Shown: piece after piece, positions 5,738 to 12,439 of the stretch
Layout of the letters: every line of letters starts with the position of its first letter
Numbering within the stretch: the stretch's first letter is position 1
NCBI GenBank assembly: GCA_964646225.1
Contig: CAZYAD010000039.1
Span: forward strand, 1 to 12,439
Source: UBA4644 sp964646225
GTDB lineage: Bacteria; Bacillota; Clostridia; Oscillospirales; Butyricicoccaceae
Direction of reading: 5' to 3'
Length of the DNA stretch: 12,439 nt
Program-made: the position numbers and the translations under genes
The notes under the pieces: model-generated
The model's database searches: none
The model's input: the letters and a program-made list of their open reading frames with translations, nothing else
What the model was told of the DNA's origin: nothing

Positions 5738-7108
5738 ATGAACGATCTGAATTTGAATGCGATCATACACAACGGCCAGCCCATCCATCTGGTGGGTATC
5801 GGCGGCGTCTCCATGCGCGCCCTGGCCAGAATGCTCCGGCACGCCGGGGCCAATGTCCGCGGCAGCGACCGGGACAGCTCTCTATACACCGTCCAGCTGG
5901 ATGAGCTGGGTATCCCCGTGGCCATCGGCCACCGGCCCGACAATATCCGCGGCGCGGCGCTGATCATCCGCACCGCTGCCGTCCACGATGACAACCCGGA
6001 GATCGCCGCCGCGCTGGCCGCCGGCATCCCGGTGCTCTCCCGCGCGGAGGCCTGGGGGCTGCTGATGGAGCATTACAGTCAGGTGGTCTGTGTTGCCGGT
6101 ACCCACGGAAAGACTACCACCACCGGCATGATCGCCACCTTTGCCCAGAGCTGCCAGCTGGATCCCACCGTGATGGTGGGGGGCGACCTGCCCTCCATCG
6201 GCGGCACGCTGCGCATCGGAAACAGCGGTCTGTTCGTGGCTGAAGCCTGCGAGTACCAGAACTCCTTTCTGTCCTTTCACCCCACCACAGCCGTGCTGCT
6301 GAACATCGACCGGGATCATCTGGACTTTTTTAAGGATCTGGAGGATATCATCGCCTCCTTCCGCCGGTTTGCGGAGCTGACGCCGGAGGACGGTCTGGTC
6401 ATCCTCAACGGCGATGACGAAAACTGCCGCCGTGCGGCAGCCGGGCTGGAGCGGCGCACGCTCACCTTTGGCTTTTCCGAGGGCTGCGATGTCCGCGCCC
6501 TGCTGCCCCGGATGGAAAACGGCCACAGCGTCTGCGATGTGGTCGTTCACGGCGACCTGTACTGCCGTCTGCGGCTGGCCGTCCCCGGAAAGCACAATGT
6601 GCTGAACGCGCTGGCGGCGGCGGCGGTGGCCATCCAACTGGGGGTGCCCTCGGAGGACTTCGCCGCGGGCATGGCGGAATACCGCGGCGTGGGCCGCCGA
6701 TTCGAGTTCAAGCGGGAGTGGCGCGGCGCGCGGATCTATGACGATTATGCCCATCATCCCAGCGAGATCGCCGCCGCACTGTCGGCTGCCCGCACGCTGG
6801 AGCCCCGCCGGGTGGTGTGCGTCTTCCAGCCCCACACCTATTCCCGCACGGCCGCGCTGCTGGAGGAGTTTGCCCAGGCACTGTCTCTGGCCGATCAGGT
6901 GATCGTTTGCCCCATTTTTGCCGCCCGGGAGACCGACACGCTGGGTGTCTCTGCCCGGAGCCTGGCCGAAAAAATTCCCGGCGCACAGACTGCCGACGAT
7001 CTGCGGGACGCCGCCAACCGGCTGGCCGGGCTGGTGCAGCCCGGTGACCTGATCTTCACCATGGGCGCAGGCGATGTCTTCCGTCTGGCCCATCTTCTGG
7101 AGGACTGA
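5738..7108 (+). CDS. murC: UDP-N-acetylmuramate--L-alanine ligase
   Basis: MurC adds L-Ala to UDP-N-acetylmuramate with ATP, the first peptide step of peptidoglycan precursor synthesis in the cytoplasm. At 456 residues it is full length. Domains: N-terminal UDP-binding fold with HLVGIGGVSM (17-26); central Mur ligase ATPase with the P-loop GTHGKTTTTG (121-130), EACEYQNSF and NIDRDHLDFF; C-terminal domain with DDYAHHPSEI and QPHTYSRT. The start at 5738 has AGGAAGG 6 nt upstream and leaves the family N-terminus intact. It heads a dense set of same-strand genes: the phosphatase starts 4 nt after its stop. An essential housekeeping gene, identification secure. Confidence 0.98.
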   Translation: MNDLNLNAIIHNGQPIHLVGIGGVSMRALARMLRHAGANVRGSDRDSSLYTVQLDELGIPVAIGHRPDNIRGAALIIRTAAVHDDNPEIAAALAAGIPVLSRAEAWGLLMEHYSQVVCVAGTHGKTTTTGMIATFAQSCQLDPTVMVGGDLPSIGGTLRIGNSGLFVAEACEYQNSFLSFHPTTAVLLNIDRDHLDFFKDLEDIIASFRRFAELTPEDGLVILNGDDENCRRAAAGLERRTLTFGFSEGCDVRALLPRMENGHSVCDVVVHGDLYCRLRLAVPGKHNVLNALAAAAVAIQLGVPSEDFAAGMAEYRGVGRRFEFKREWRGARIYDDYAHHPSEIAAALSAARTLEPRRVVCVFQPHTYSRTAALLEEFAQALSLADQVIVCPIFAARETDTLGVSARSLAEKIPGAQTADDLRDAANRLAGLVQPGDLIFTMGAGDVFRLAHLLED

Positions 7109-7112
7109 GCCC

Positions 7113-7730
7113 ATGTCCAGCCTGCTGACCTATACCCTCAACACCCGCTGGCTGCGGGAGGGCTGCGGCCGATATCTGCGCAGCGATGTGCCTGACCGGC
7201 TGTCAGAGGAGGATCTCCGCTGGCTGCTGGAGTGCAATCTCCGCACGGTGATCGACCTGCGGGCGGAGGAGGAGGCCGCCCGGCGGCCCTGTCCGCTGGC
7301 CGGCCACCCGGATTTCTGCTATCATTCCATACCGGTGAGCACCGGCGATATCGTCCCCCTCTGCCCCGAGGATGTTCCCCGCTCCTACCACGCCATGGCC
7401 GACGGCCGCATGGTGCGTATCCTGCACCTGGCCGAGAGCGCGCCCACCAATGTGCTGTATTTCTGCAACGCGGGAAAGGATCGCACCGGCGTGCTGTCTG
7501 CCCTGCTGCTGCGGCGGATGGGGGCCTCCCGGCAGGAGATCGTGGACAATTACCTCATCACCGCCGAAAATCTGAAGGAGATGCTGGCGGAGTTTGTCAA
7601 AAAGCGTCCGGAGCTGAGCCTCAGCGTGGTAACGCCCCGGGCCTGGTATATGGAAAGGTTCCTGGATGACCTGGAGGCCCGGGAGCGGGCCCTTGGAAAG
7701 GAGTTTACCCAATGGGAGGAGACACCGTAA
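7113..7730 (+). CDS. Tyrosine/dual-specificity protein phosphatase (CX5R, Y_phosphatase3 type)
   Basis: A 205-residue cytoplasmic protein with the cysteine phosphatase signature C118-NAGKD-R124-TG (CX5R followed by TG), preceded by TVIDLR at 45-50, the usual strand and DLR motif of the tyrosine-phosphatase-like/lipid phosphatase group (Y_phosphatase3, as in Listeria LipA and Mycobacterium PtpB). FCNAGKDRTGVLSALLLRRMG with the following NYLIT is very typical. Substrate could be phosphotyrosine, phosphoserine or a phosphoinositide; the sequence does not decide. GGAGG at 7099-7103 lies 9 nt before the start, inside the end of murC, and the gene begins 4 nt after the murC stop, so translational coupling is likely. 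Its end overlaps the next gene by 19 bp. Confidence 0.9.
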   Translation: MSSLLTYTLNTRWLREGCGRYLRSDVPDRLSEEDLRWLLECNLRTVIDLRAEEEAARRPCPLAGHPDFCYHSIPVSTGDIVPLCPEDVPRSYHAMADGRMVRILHLAESAPTNVLYFCNAGKDRTGVLSALLLRRMGASRQEIVDNYLITAENLKEMLAEFVKKRPELSLSVVTPRAWYMERFLDDLEARERALGKEFTQWEETP

Positions 7731-8314
7731 GGCTGTACACCCGGCAAAACGACAAGACCCTTGCTCAGCTGGAGCGGGACGGCCGCATCATTAATCAGCG
7801 GGCCTATGTCCGTCTGCACTTTGGCGACATGGCCGAACACTATCTTGAAAGCTACGACTGGTTCACCCGGGAGGCCGCACAGCGCGTCCCCAAGCCGGAG
7901 GATGTGCAGGCCTCCATCTGGTGCTCCATCAGCGCGGAAAACTGCCTCAAGCCCATTCCGGGGACGGTGGTGTATGTGCTGGAGGTGCCCCGGGAGCAGG
8001 TGATCTACTTTGATGAGAGCAAGTGGGATTATGTGCTCAACCGCATTTACATTCCCGCTGACGAGGCCGACCGGGAGGCCTATCGGCGGCATCTGAATGC
8101 GCTGGGCGTCCAAAACGGCTTCGAGTTTTTTCAGGGCCGGTACCGGGGGATGTATCCCCGTGAGGAGGAACGCATCCGGGAAAGCTGGAAGCGGGTCTTT
8201 CAGATCGACAACTGGACCATTTTCAATGTCTGCGGCAACCTGTGGGAGATCCGCAGAGAGTGGGTGCGGCAGATCGTCCGTCCCGGGGAGGCTCTGGAAG
8301 GGCTGCCCTATTGA
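7712..8314 (+). CDS. DUF3841 family protein, function unknown
   Basis: A 200-residue soluble protein that resembles the DUF3841 family: VRLYTRQ at 6-12, YDWFTREAAQRVP at 48-60, IWCSIS at 69-74, VLEVPREQVIYFD with KWDYVLN (89-110), and a C-terminal SWKRVFQIDNW and LWEIRREWV. No catalytic motif, signal peptide or membrane segment is evident; it is rich in Arg, Glu and aromatic residues. The start at 7712 has AAAGGAG about 8 nt upstream, inside the phosphatase gene, with which it overlaps by 19 bp; this argues for co-translation. Naming of the family is from recall of its conserved blocks, so the family is likely and the function is open. Confidence 0.78.
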   Translation: MGGDTVRLYTRQNDKTLAQLERDGRIINQRAYVRLHFGDMAEHYLESYDWFTREAAQRVPKPEDVQASIWCSISAENCLKPIPGTVVYVLEVPREQVIYFDESKWDYVLNRIYIPADEADREAYRRHLNALGVQNGFEFFQGRYRGMYPREEERIRESWKRVFQIDNWTIFNVCGNLWEIRREWVRQIVRPGEALEGLPY

Positions 8315-8340
8315 CCTGTCCCGATAAGCAATGTCTGTGA

Positions 8341-8347
8341 GTGGAGG
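8341..8347 (+). promoter_or_regulatory. Ribosome binding site fixing the second GNAT start
   Basis: GTGGAGG lies 10 nt before the ATG at 8358. An upstream in-frame ATG at 8331 would place this site inside the gene, so 8358 is preferred. Confidence 0.75.
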
Positions 8348-8357
8348 TTTTTTCAGT

Positions 8358-8798
8358 ATGCACGCCAAAAGGATCGATGCAGAGATCACCCTTGTCCGGT
8401 ATTACCCCAATTATGCGGTCACCCTGCCCTGGTATCAGGATCCCACCCTTTGCAAGCAGGTGGACAACCGGGATACCGTCTATGATCTGGAGCGGCTGAA
8501 GGATATGTACCGGTATCTCAGCAAGCGGGGGGACCTGTTTTACATCAAATACCACAACCGTCTGTGTGGCGATGTCTGCTTGCAGCGCAACGGCGATGTG
8601 AACATCGTCATTGCCCCGGCCTATCAGAACAGGCATATCGGCCGCCGGGTCGTGCGGGAGCTCATCCGGATGGCGCGGGAACGGGAGATGCCGGAGCTGC
8701 ACGCCGTGATCTATCCCTTCAACCCCCAATCGCAGCGGATGTTCCAGAGCGTCGGCTTTCGCCAGGTCGGCAAGGAGCTGTATACCCTGACGCTGTGA
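8358..8798 (+). CDS. GNAT family N-acetyltransferase
   Basis: A 146-residue single-domain acetyltransferase. The central beta strand and acetyl-CoA loop are seen at 81-100: VNIVIAPAYQNRHIGRRVV, where QNRHIG fills the Q/RxxGxG/A position. The C-terminal block YPFNPQSQRMFQSVGFRQVG (119-138) is the usual final helix-strand of the fold. The N-terminal part (LVRYYPNYAVTLPWYQDPTLCKQVDN) resembles GNATs annotated only as acetyltransferases, so no substrate can be given. It is the last gene before the terminator, 43 bp after the DUF3841 gene, and is probably in the murC operon. Confidence 0.88.
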   Translation: MHAKRIDAEITLVRYYPNYAVTLPWYQDPTLCKQVDNRDTVYDLERLKDMYRYLSKRGDLFYIKYHNRLCGDVCLQRNGDVNIVIAPAYQNRHIGRRVVRELIRMAREREMPELHAVIYPFNPQSQRMFQSVGFRQVGKELYTLTL

Positions 8799-8829
8799 CC
8801 GCTTCAGCACGCAGACCGATTGCGGCTGA

Positions 8830-8865
8830 AAAAAGCGCTCTGTACCGCTGTACAGAGCGCTTTTT
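8830..8865. terminator. Strong bidirectional rho-independent terminator
   Basis: A perfect 16-bp stem (8830-8845 with 8850-8865) closes a 4-base loop. Its ends are A-run and T-run, so a U tract follows the GC-rich stem on either strand. It ends the murC operon (31 nt after the GNAT stop) and the convergent htrA operon (9 nt after the htrA stop). Confidence 0.95.
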
Positions 8866-8874
8866 GTCGTTGCT

Positions 8875-10146
8875 TCAATAATTGCAGCTTTCGCTGAGCT
8901 CCCGCTGGTCGTCCAGACACAGACTCAGCTCCCGCGTCATGCCCTTGCGGTAGACGCTCACCTCCAGCTGTTCCCCTGCCTTGAACAGGTTCCGCTGGGT
9001 ATAGGCCTCCGAAAGACTGCGGACCCGGACGCCGTTGACGCCGGTGATCACATCCCCGACCTGCACGCCGGCCGTCTCGGCGCAGCTGCCCTTTTCCACC
9101 GCCGAGACATACAGTCCCGCCGGCAGTCCGTAAAAATTGGAGGCCATGGTGCTGAGCTTGCTGCAGCTGAGCCCCAGCGCCGGTCTGCCGGAAACGCTGC
9201 CTGAGCGCACCAGCTCCTCGGCAATGGGGCGGGCGGTGTTGATGGGGATGGCGAAGCCCAGGCCCTCGTAGCCGCTGATGCTTACCTTTGCAGAGCTGAT
9301 GCCGATGACCTGTCCCTGCTGGTTGAGCAGCGGGCCGCCGGAATTGCCCGAATTGATGGCCGCGTCGGTTTGCAGCAGGTTCATCACGGTATTTTCCACC
9401 ATGATGTTCCGGTTCACGCCGGAAATGATGCCGAAGGTGGCCGTCCCCTGGAGCTGTCCCGTGGGATTGCCGATGGCAATGGCCGCCTGCCCCACCTCCA
9501 CCTGATCGGAGTCGCCCAGCTCGGCCGGTGTCAGGTGCTGCGCGTCAATCTTCAAGATGGCGATGTCGCTGTAGCTGTCGTCGCCGATGACAAAGGCCGA
9601 ATAGGCGCCGCCGTCATCCAGCGTCACATTGATGCTGTCACAGCCGGAGATCACATGGCTGTTGGTGATGATGTAGCCGTCCTCCGTCAGGATGATGCCG
9701 CTGCCGGTGCGGCTGGTCACATAGCCGCTGTAGATCTCGGCCTCGATGCCCACCACAGAGGCGCGGGCCTTTTTCACTACGCCGGAAACATCGGTGACCA
9801 GCATCGCGTCCCCGCCCTCTTCCGTCGTCTCTGCGGCGTCCGGCAGGCGGAAGCTGGCGTCGGGCTCCCCCTCCGTGCCGGGCAGAGGCTCTGCCGGATC
9901 CGTCACGCTCAGATTGAAGCCCTGATCCTCCGAGGTATGGGTCAGCAGCGTGCCGGGGTCGGTGGTGCGGTTCCACACCATGCTGACCCCCACCACCACC
10001 GCACAGCACAGCAGAAACAGACCGGTCATTACTACCAGCCCGTGCTGACGCCAGCGCCAGCGCTCCTTCTCCGCCAGGATCTCCTCGTAGGTCTTATAAG
10101 GGAAGTGCTCCTGTCGTTCCTGTGCTTCCCGTTGTTCTTCGTTCAT
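8875..10146 (-). CDS. HtrA/DegP-type membrane-anchored serine protease with PDZ domain
   Basis: A 423-residue envelope quality-control protease of the DegP/HtrA/YycK-like group. Residues 1-35 are a charged cytoplasmic tail, 36-58 one membrane segment (GLVVMTGLFLLCCAVVVGVSM), about 60-115 an acidic Thr/Pro/Glu-rich linker, 120-310 the trypsin-like domain with catalytic H164 (TNSHV), D194 (YSDIAIL) and S269 (GNSGGP), and 322-410 a single PDZ domain (GLYVSAVEKGSCAETAGVQVGDVI). The protease faces the outside. The start at 10146 is preferred over ATG 10152 because AAAGGAG (10156-10162) is 9 nt away rather than 3. It lies 25 bp behind the sensor kinase gene and is probably in its operon. Bacillus htrA genes are controlled by the CssRS two-component system, so linkage is meaningful. 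Confidence 0.96.
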   Translation of the reverse strand: MNEEQREAQERQEHFPYKTYEEILAEKERWRWRQHGLVVMTGLFLLCCAVVVGVSMVWNRTTDPGTLLTHTSEDQGFNLSVTDPAEPLPGTEGEPDASFRLPDAAETTEEGGDAMLVTDVSGVVKKARASVVGIEAEIYSGYVTSRTGSGIILTEDGYIITNSHVISGCDSINVTLDDGGAYSAFVIGDDSYSDIAILKIDAQHLTPAELGDSDQVEVGQAAIAIGNPTGQLQGTATFGIISGVNRNIMVENTVMNLLQTDAAINSGNSGGPLLNQQGQVIGISSAKVSISGYEGLGFAIPINTARPIAEELVRSGSVSGRPALGLSCSKLSTMASNFYGLPAGLYVSAVEKGSCAETAGVQVGDVITGVNGVRVRSLSEAYTQRNLFKAGEQLEVSVYRKGMTRELSLCLDDQRELSESCNY

Positions 10147-10155
10147 ATCCATAAG

Positions 10156-10162
10156 CTCCTTT
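10156..10162 (-). promoter_or_regulatory. Ribosome binding site fixing the htrA start
   Basis: AAAGGAG on the minus strand, 9 nt before the ATG at 10146 and only 3 nt before the in-frame ATG at 10152; the former spacing is normal. Confidence 0.75.
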
Positions 10163-10171
10163 GTTCCGCAT

Positions 10172-11611
10172 TCAGCGGCCATTGAGGGGGATCGTAAAGC
10201 AGAACTCGGTCTTTTCCTGGTCACTGCGGACGAAAATATCGCCGCCGTGCTGCTTGATCACCGTTTTTGTGATGTAAAGCCCCAGCCCGGAGCCGGTGCT
10301 GTTGCGGTTGCGGGAGGTATCTCCCTTGTAGAACCGGTCGAAAATGAAGCGGAGTTTCTCCGGCGGGATGGGGCTGCCGGTGTTCAAGATGTTGACCTGC
10401 AGCTTGCCGGCGTTTTCCGCCATATACACGGTGATGCGCCCGCCCTCCGGCGTAAACTTCAGCGCGTTGTCCAGCAGGTTGTACACCGCCTGGAAAAAGC
10501 TGTCGTGCTCCGCCTTGAGATTCAGGCTCTCCGGGATGTCCAGCTCCACCTCGATGTGCTTTTCAGTGAGCTTCTGCTCAAAGCCGATGATGATCCGCCG
10601 CACCATCTCGCTGACATCGAACACCGTCCGCTCCAGCTCCCGGCTGCTCTCCAGACGGGAGACCGCCAGCATGCTGTTGGCCATACGGCTGAGACGCTTG
10701 ATCTCATCCGAGATGATCTGCAGATAATGGCTCTGGCGTTCCGGCTTGATGGTGCCGTCCAGGATGCCGTCCACAAAGCCGGCAATGGTGGTCATGGGAG
10801 TCCGCAGATCGTGGGAAACGCTGGCAATCAACTCCCGCCGGGTCTCCTCGGTGTTCTGCATGGACTCCGCCATGCTGTTGAAGCTCATGGTCATATCATA
10901 CAGCTCGTCCTGATGCCGGGGCAGCGGCGCGCGGGCGCTGTAATCCCCCGCCGCGAACCGACGGGCCGCCACAGCCATATCCTTCATGGGCTTGACCATA
11001 TTGCGCACCACCACGATGGTGGCGATCAGCGTCAGCAGCAGCACCGTGATGGTCATCAGGATGAACACCCGGGAAAGGTTGAGAAACAGTGCCGCAGTAG
11101 ACTGGGCGGGCACACAGACAAACACCACCCCCACCGGCCGGTCGCCGGTATCCCGCACCACCTTTCCCATCACGTAGCTGACCGCCGAAAGATAGCCGTA
11201 AAAGGTGGATTTCTGGTTGCAGGCACCGCTGTCCAGCAGCTCCTGCATGGCCACGGTGGGCAGCATCAGCCCGGTCTGCTCCTGACTGTAGCAGCCATCG
11301 CTGTTGGCGATAAAGAGCAGCTTGCCCTCCTCGTCCCCCACAAAGATCGTTCCGCCGCAGTCGGCTGCCAGCATATTCATGGCCACCCGGTAGTTGGCGT
11401 TGAATTTATCCTGCCAGTCGGCACCGTCCCGCATCTGGAAATAGGCCAGCGTGCTCTGTGCCGCCCGGTGGGAAGCATCGCTGAGCTGCTGCTGCTTTTC
11501 CTCCATGGAAAAGCGGTTGACCTGATAGATAAAGGCGCTGCCCAGCACGGTGAAGCCCAGCACGATCACCAGCGCATAGATCAGGAAATTGCGCGCGAAC
11601 AGACTTTTCAT
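10172..11611 (-). CDS. Sensor histidine kinase, OmpR-system type
   Basis: A 479-residue membrane sensor. TM1 is at about 9-31, an extracytoplasmic sensor region of about 150 residues follows (no family recognised; cysteines at 85, 107, 131 and 166), and TM2 is at about 182-202. Next come HAMP (203-255), HisKA with phosphorylated H267 in SVSHDLRTP, and the HATPase domain with N box NLLDNALKF (378-386), FDRFYKGD (424-431) and GSGLGL (440-445). The G1 position reads NTGSPIP instead of DxGxG, a variant common in Firmicute kinases, so it is probably active. The start at 11611 has an AGAAGGA site and matches the kinase N-terminus; upstream in-frame codons overlap the regulator gene. It lies 25 bp behind the response regulator. 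Confidence 0.95.
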   Translation of the reverse strand: MKSLFARNFLIYALVIVLGFTVLGSAFIYQVNRFSMEEKQQQLSDASHRAAQSTLAYFQMRDGADWQDKFNANYRVAMNMLAADCGGTIFVGDEEGKLLFIANSDGCYSQEQTGLMLPTVAMQELLDSGACNQKSTFYGYLSAVSYVMGKVVRDTGDRPVGVVFVCVPAQSTAALFLNLSRVFILMTITVLLLTLIATIVVVRNMVKPMKDMAVAARRFAAGDYSARAPLPRHQDELYDMTMSFNSMAESMQNTEETRRELIASVSHDLRTPMTTIAGFVDGILDGTIKPERQSHYLQIISDEIKRLSRMANSMLAVSRLESSRELERTVFDVSEMVRRIIIGFEQKLTEKHIEVELDIPESLNLKAEHDSFFQAVYNLLDNALKFTPEGGRITVYMAENAGKLQVNILNTGSPIPPEKLRFIFDRFYKGDTSRNRNSTGSGLGLYITKTVIKQHGGDIFVRSDQEKTEFCFTIPLNGR

Positions 11612-11636
11612 CGGTTTTCCTTCTCCCCTGCGCGGC

Positions 11637-12338
11637 TCATTCCTTTTCCGCCCGGGCACCCTCCTGCAGCTCGAACTTATAGCCCACGCCCCAGACGGTC
11701 TTGATCTCCCACTGGTCGGAAACGCCCTGCAGCTTTTCCCGCAGCCGCTTTACATGGACATCCACCGTGCGGGTGTCGCCGAAATAATCGAAGCCCCACA
11801 CATCGTCCAGCAGCTGCGCCCGGGTGAACACCCGGTTGGGGGAGCTGGCCAGGAAATACAGCAGCTCGATCTCCTTGGGCGGGATCTCCATCCGCTGCCC
11901 CTTGACGGTGATGTTATAGGACTGCTTGTCGATGATCAGCCCGTCAAAGATCAGCTTGGGCTCGCCCACATCCTGCTCAAAGCGGCGCAGCACCGCCCGC
12001 ACCCGGGCAATGACCTCCCGCATTTCAAAGGGCTTGGTGATATAATCATCGGCCCCCAGCTCCAGCAGCGCCACCTTGTCAAAGACCTCGCCCTTGGCGG
12101 TGAGAATGATTACCGGCGTTTTGGAGAAGCTGCGCAGTTCCCGGATCATCTGGGAGCCGTCCATCACAGGCATCATCAGATCCAGCAGCACCAGGTCGGG
12201 ATGCACCCGCTTGAACATCCGCAGGCCGTCTGCGCCGTCCTGCGCACTCTCGATGCGGTAGCCCTCCTGCTCCAGATATAAATGCAGCAGCTCCCGGATA
12301 TTGGCGTCATCCTCCACGATCAGAATGGTTTTCTCCAT
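11637..12338 (-). CDS. OmpR/PhoB-family response regulator
   Basis: A 233-residue DNA-binding response regulator. Receiver domain 1-118 has the acidic pocket E9/D10/D11, phosphorylation site D53 (LLDLMMP), switch T80 and K102 (TKPF). The winged-helix domain at about 130-228 shows LTVKGQRMEIPPKEIELL-like strand-helix pattern, FTRAQLLDDVWGFDY, the recognition-helix segment TRTVDVHVKRLREKL and WGVGYKFE. It resembles PhoP/YycF/WalR-type regulators, but this pair is linked to htrA and not to the yycHI genes. The ATG at 12338 has GGAGGAGGAAGG upstream. First gene of the regulator-kinase-protease unit; autoregulation is likely but unproven. Confidence 0.97.
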   Translation of the reverse strand: MEKTILIVEDDANIRELLHLYLEQEGYRIESAQDGADGLRMFKRVHPDLVLLDLMMPVMDGSQMIRELRSFSKTPVIILTAKGEVFDKVALLELGADDYITKPFEMREVIARVRAVLRRFEQDVGEPKLIFDGLIIDKQSYNITVKGQRMEIPPKEIELLYFLASSPNRVFTRAQLLDDVWGFDYFGDTRTVDVHVKRLREKLQGVSDQWEIKTVWGVGYKFELQEGARAEKE

Positions 12339-12361
12339 AGGAACCTTCCTCCTCCGTTTTC

Positions 12362-12375
12362 TGTTCTTTTGAACA
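12362..12375. repeat. Palindrome at the response-regulator promoter
   Basis: TGTTCTTTTGAACA has five-base perfect arms around TTTT. It lies immediately downstream of the -10 at 12378-12383, about at the expected transcription start, where a bound protein would block transcription. It is not a LexA box (the arm order is reversed). Confidence 0.5.
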
Positions 12376-12377
12376 TT

Positions 12378-12383
12378 ATTATA
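12378..12383 (-). promoter_or_regulatory. Perfect -10 for the regulator-kinase-htrA operon, no good -35
   Basis: TATAAT on the minus strand 40 nt before the start codon. At 16-18 nt upstream only ATGCTT-like bases occur, so the promoter would be weak unless activated, as with PhoB-type regulators. A loose inverted repeat, AAATTG-N10-CAATTT, lies further upstream at 12411-12432. Confidence 0.6.
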
Positions 12384-12410
12384 GGATAAAGGCCGGGAAA
12401 AAGCATCACC

Positions 12411-12432
12411 AAATTGTAAACATCGTCAATTT
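12411..12432. repeat. Inverted repeat upstream of the response-regulator -10
   Basis: AAATTG and CAATTT, six-base arms separated by 10 bases, in an AT-rich stretch 28 bp upstream of the -10. A dimeric regulator could bind here. Short arms in AT-rich DNA occur by chance, so the call is weak. Confidence 0.3.
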
Positions 12433-12439
12433 TGTGGCC

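Noticed and set aside
5882..7114. Minus-strand frame of 410 codons over murC
   Set aside because: Shadow of murC, which shows a complete Mur ligase signature.
10247..11704. Plus-strand frame of 485 codons over the sensor kinase
   Set aside because: His/Gln-rich shadow product; the minus strand has all kinase boxes.
10172..12338. WalRK (YycFG) system
   Set aside because: The htrA link is similar, but yycH, yycI and the metallo-hydrolase gene are missing and the sensor lacks an evident PAS domain, so this pair is not called WalRK.
12362..12375. Second LexA box
   Set aside because: The arms are TGTTC...GAACA, the reverse order of GAAC...GTTC.

Overview
The window reads as ordinary chromosome of a spore-forming, high-GC (by eye about 60%) member of the Clostridia, most likely the Oscillospiraceae (Flavonifractor/Oscillibacter type). 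Three things support this. A dipicolinate synthase pair (dpaA-dpaB), found only in endospore formers, is present. uvrB has a Gram-positive type LexA box. Ribosome binding sites are strong and AAAGGAG-like throughout. The placement in a family is inference from gene content and base composition. Fourteen protein genes fill nearly the whole window. I see no rRNA, tRNA, insertion sequence, CRISPR array or phage gene.

Layout. 1-332 (-): the first 110 codons of uvrB, with an SOS-type promoter at 376-404 whose LexA box fills the spacer between -35 and -10. 418-1160 (-): radC with its own terminator. 1194-3002 (+): a secreted glycoside-hydrolase-like protein (DUF187/GHL10), divergent from radC with only 33 bp between start codons. 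2962-4137 (-): a VanX/DdpX-type D-Ala-D-Ala dipeptidase followed by a GNAT acetyltransferase, read from a good sigma-A promoter (4171-4198) and running tail to tail into the hydrolase gene. 4230-5539 (-): dpaA-dpaB, making the spore-core compound dipicolinate, with a plausible sigma-K promoter at 5563-5591. 5738-8798 (+): murC, a CX5R protein phosphatase, a DUF3841 protein and a second GNAT acetyltransferase, tightly packed as one probable operon ending at a strong two-way terminator (8830-8865). 8875-12338 (-): response regulator, sensor kinase and membrane-anchored HtrA-type protease, a probable three-gene envelope-stress operon ending at the same terminator.

The recurring theme is envelope and spore biology: peptidoglycan precursor synthesis (MurC), D-Ala-D-Ala cleavage, an exported hydrolase, dipicolinate synthesis and envelope quality control (two-component system plus HtrA). 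The other part is DNA repair (UvrB, RadC). I found no clear evidence of a new defence or mobile system. The points most worth a second look are the regulatory sites (LexA box inside the uvrB promoter, the palindrome in the dpaA/murC divergent region, the palindrome at the response-regulator promoter) and the uncharacterised genes behind murC.
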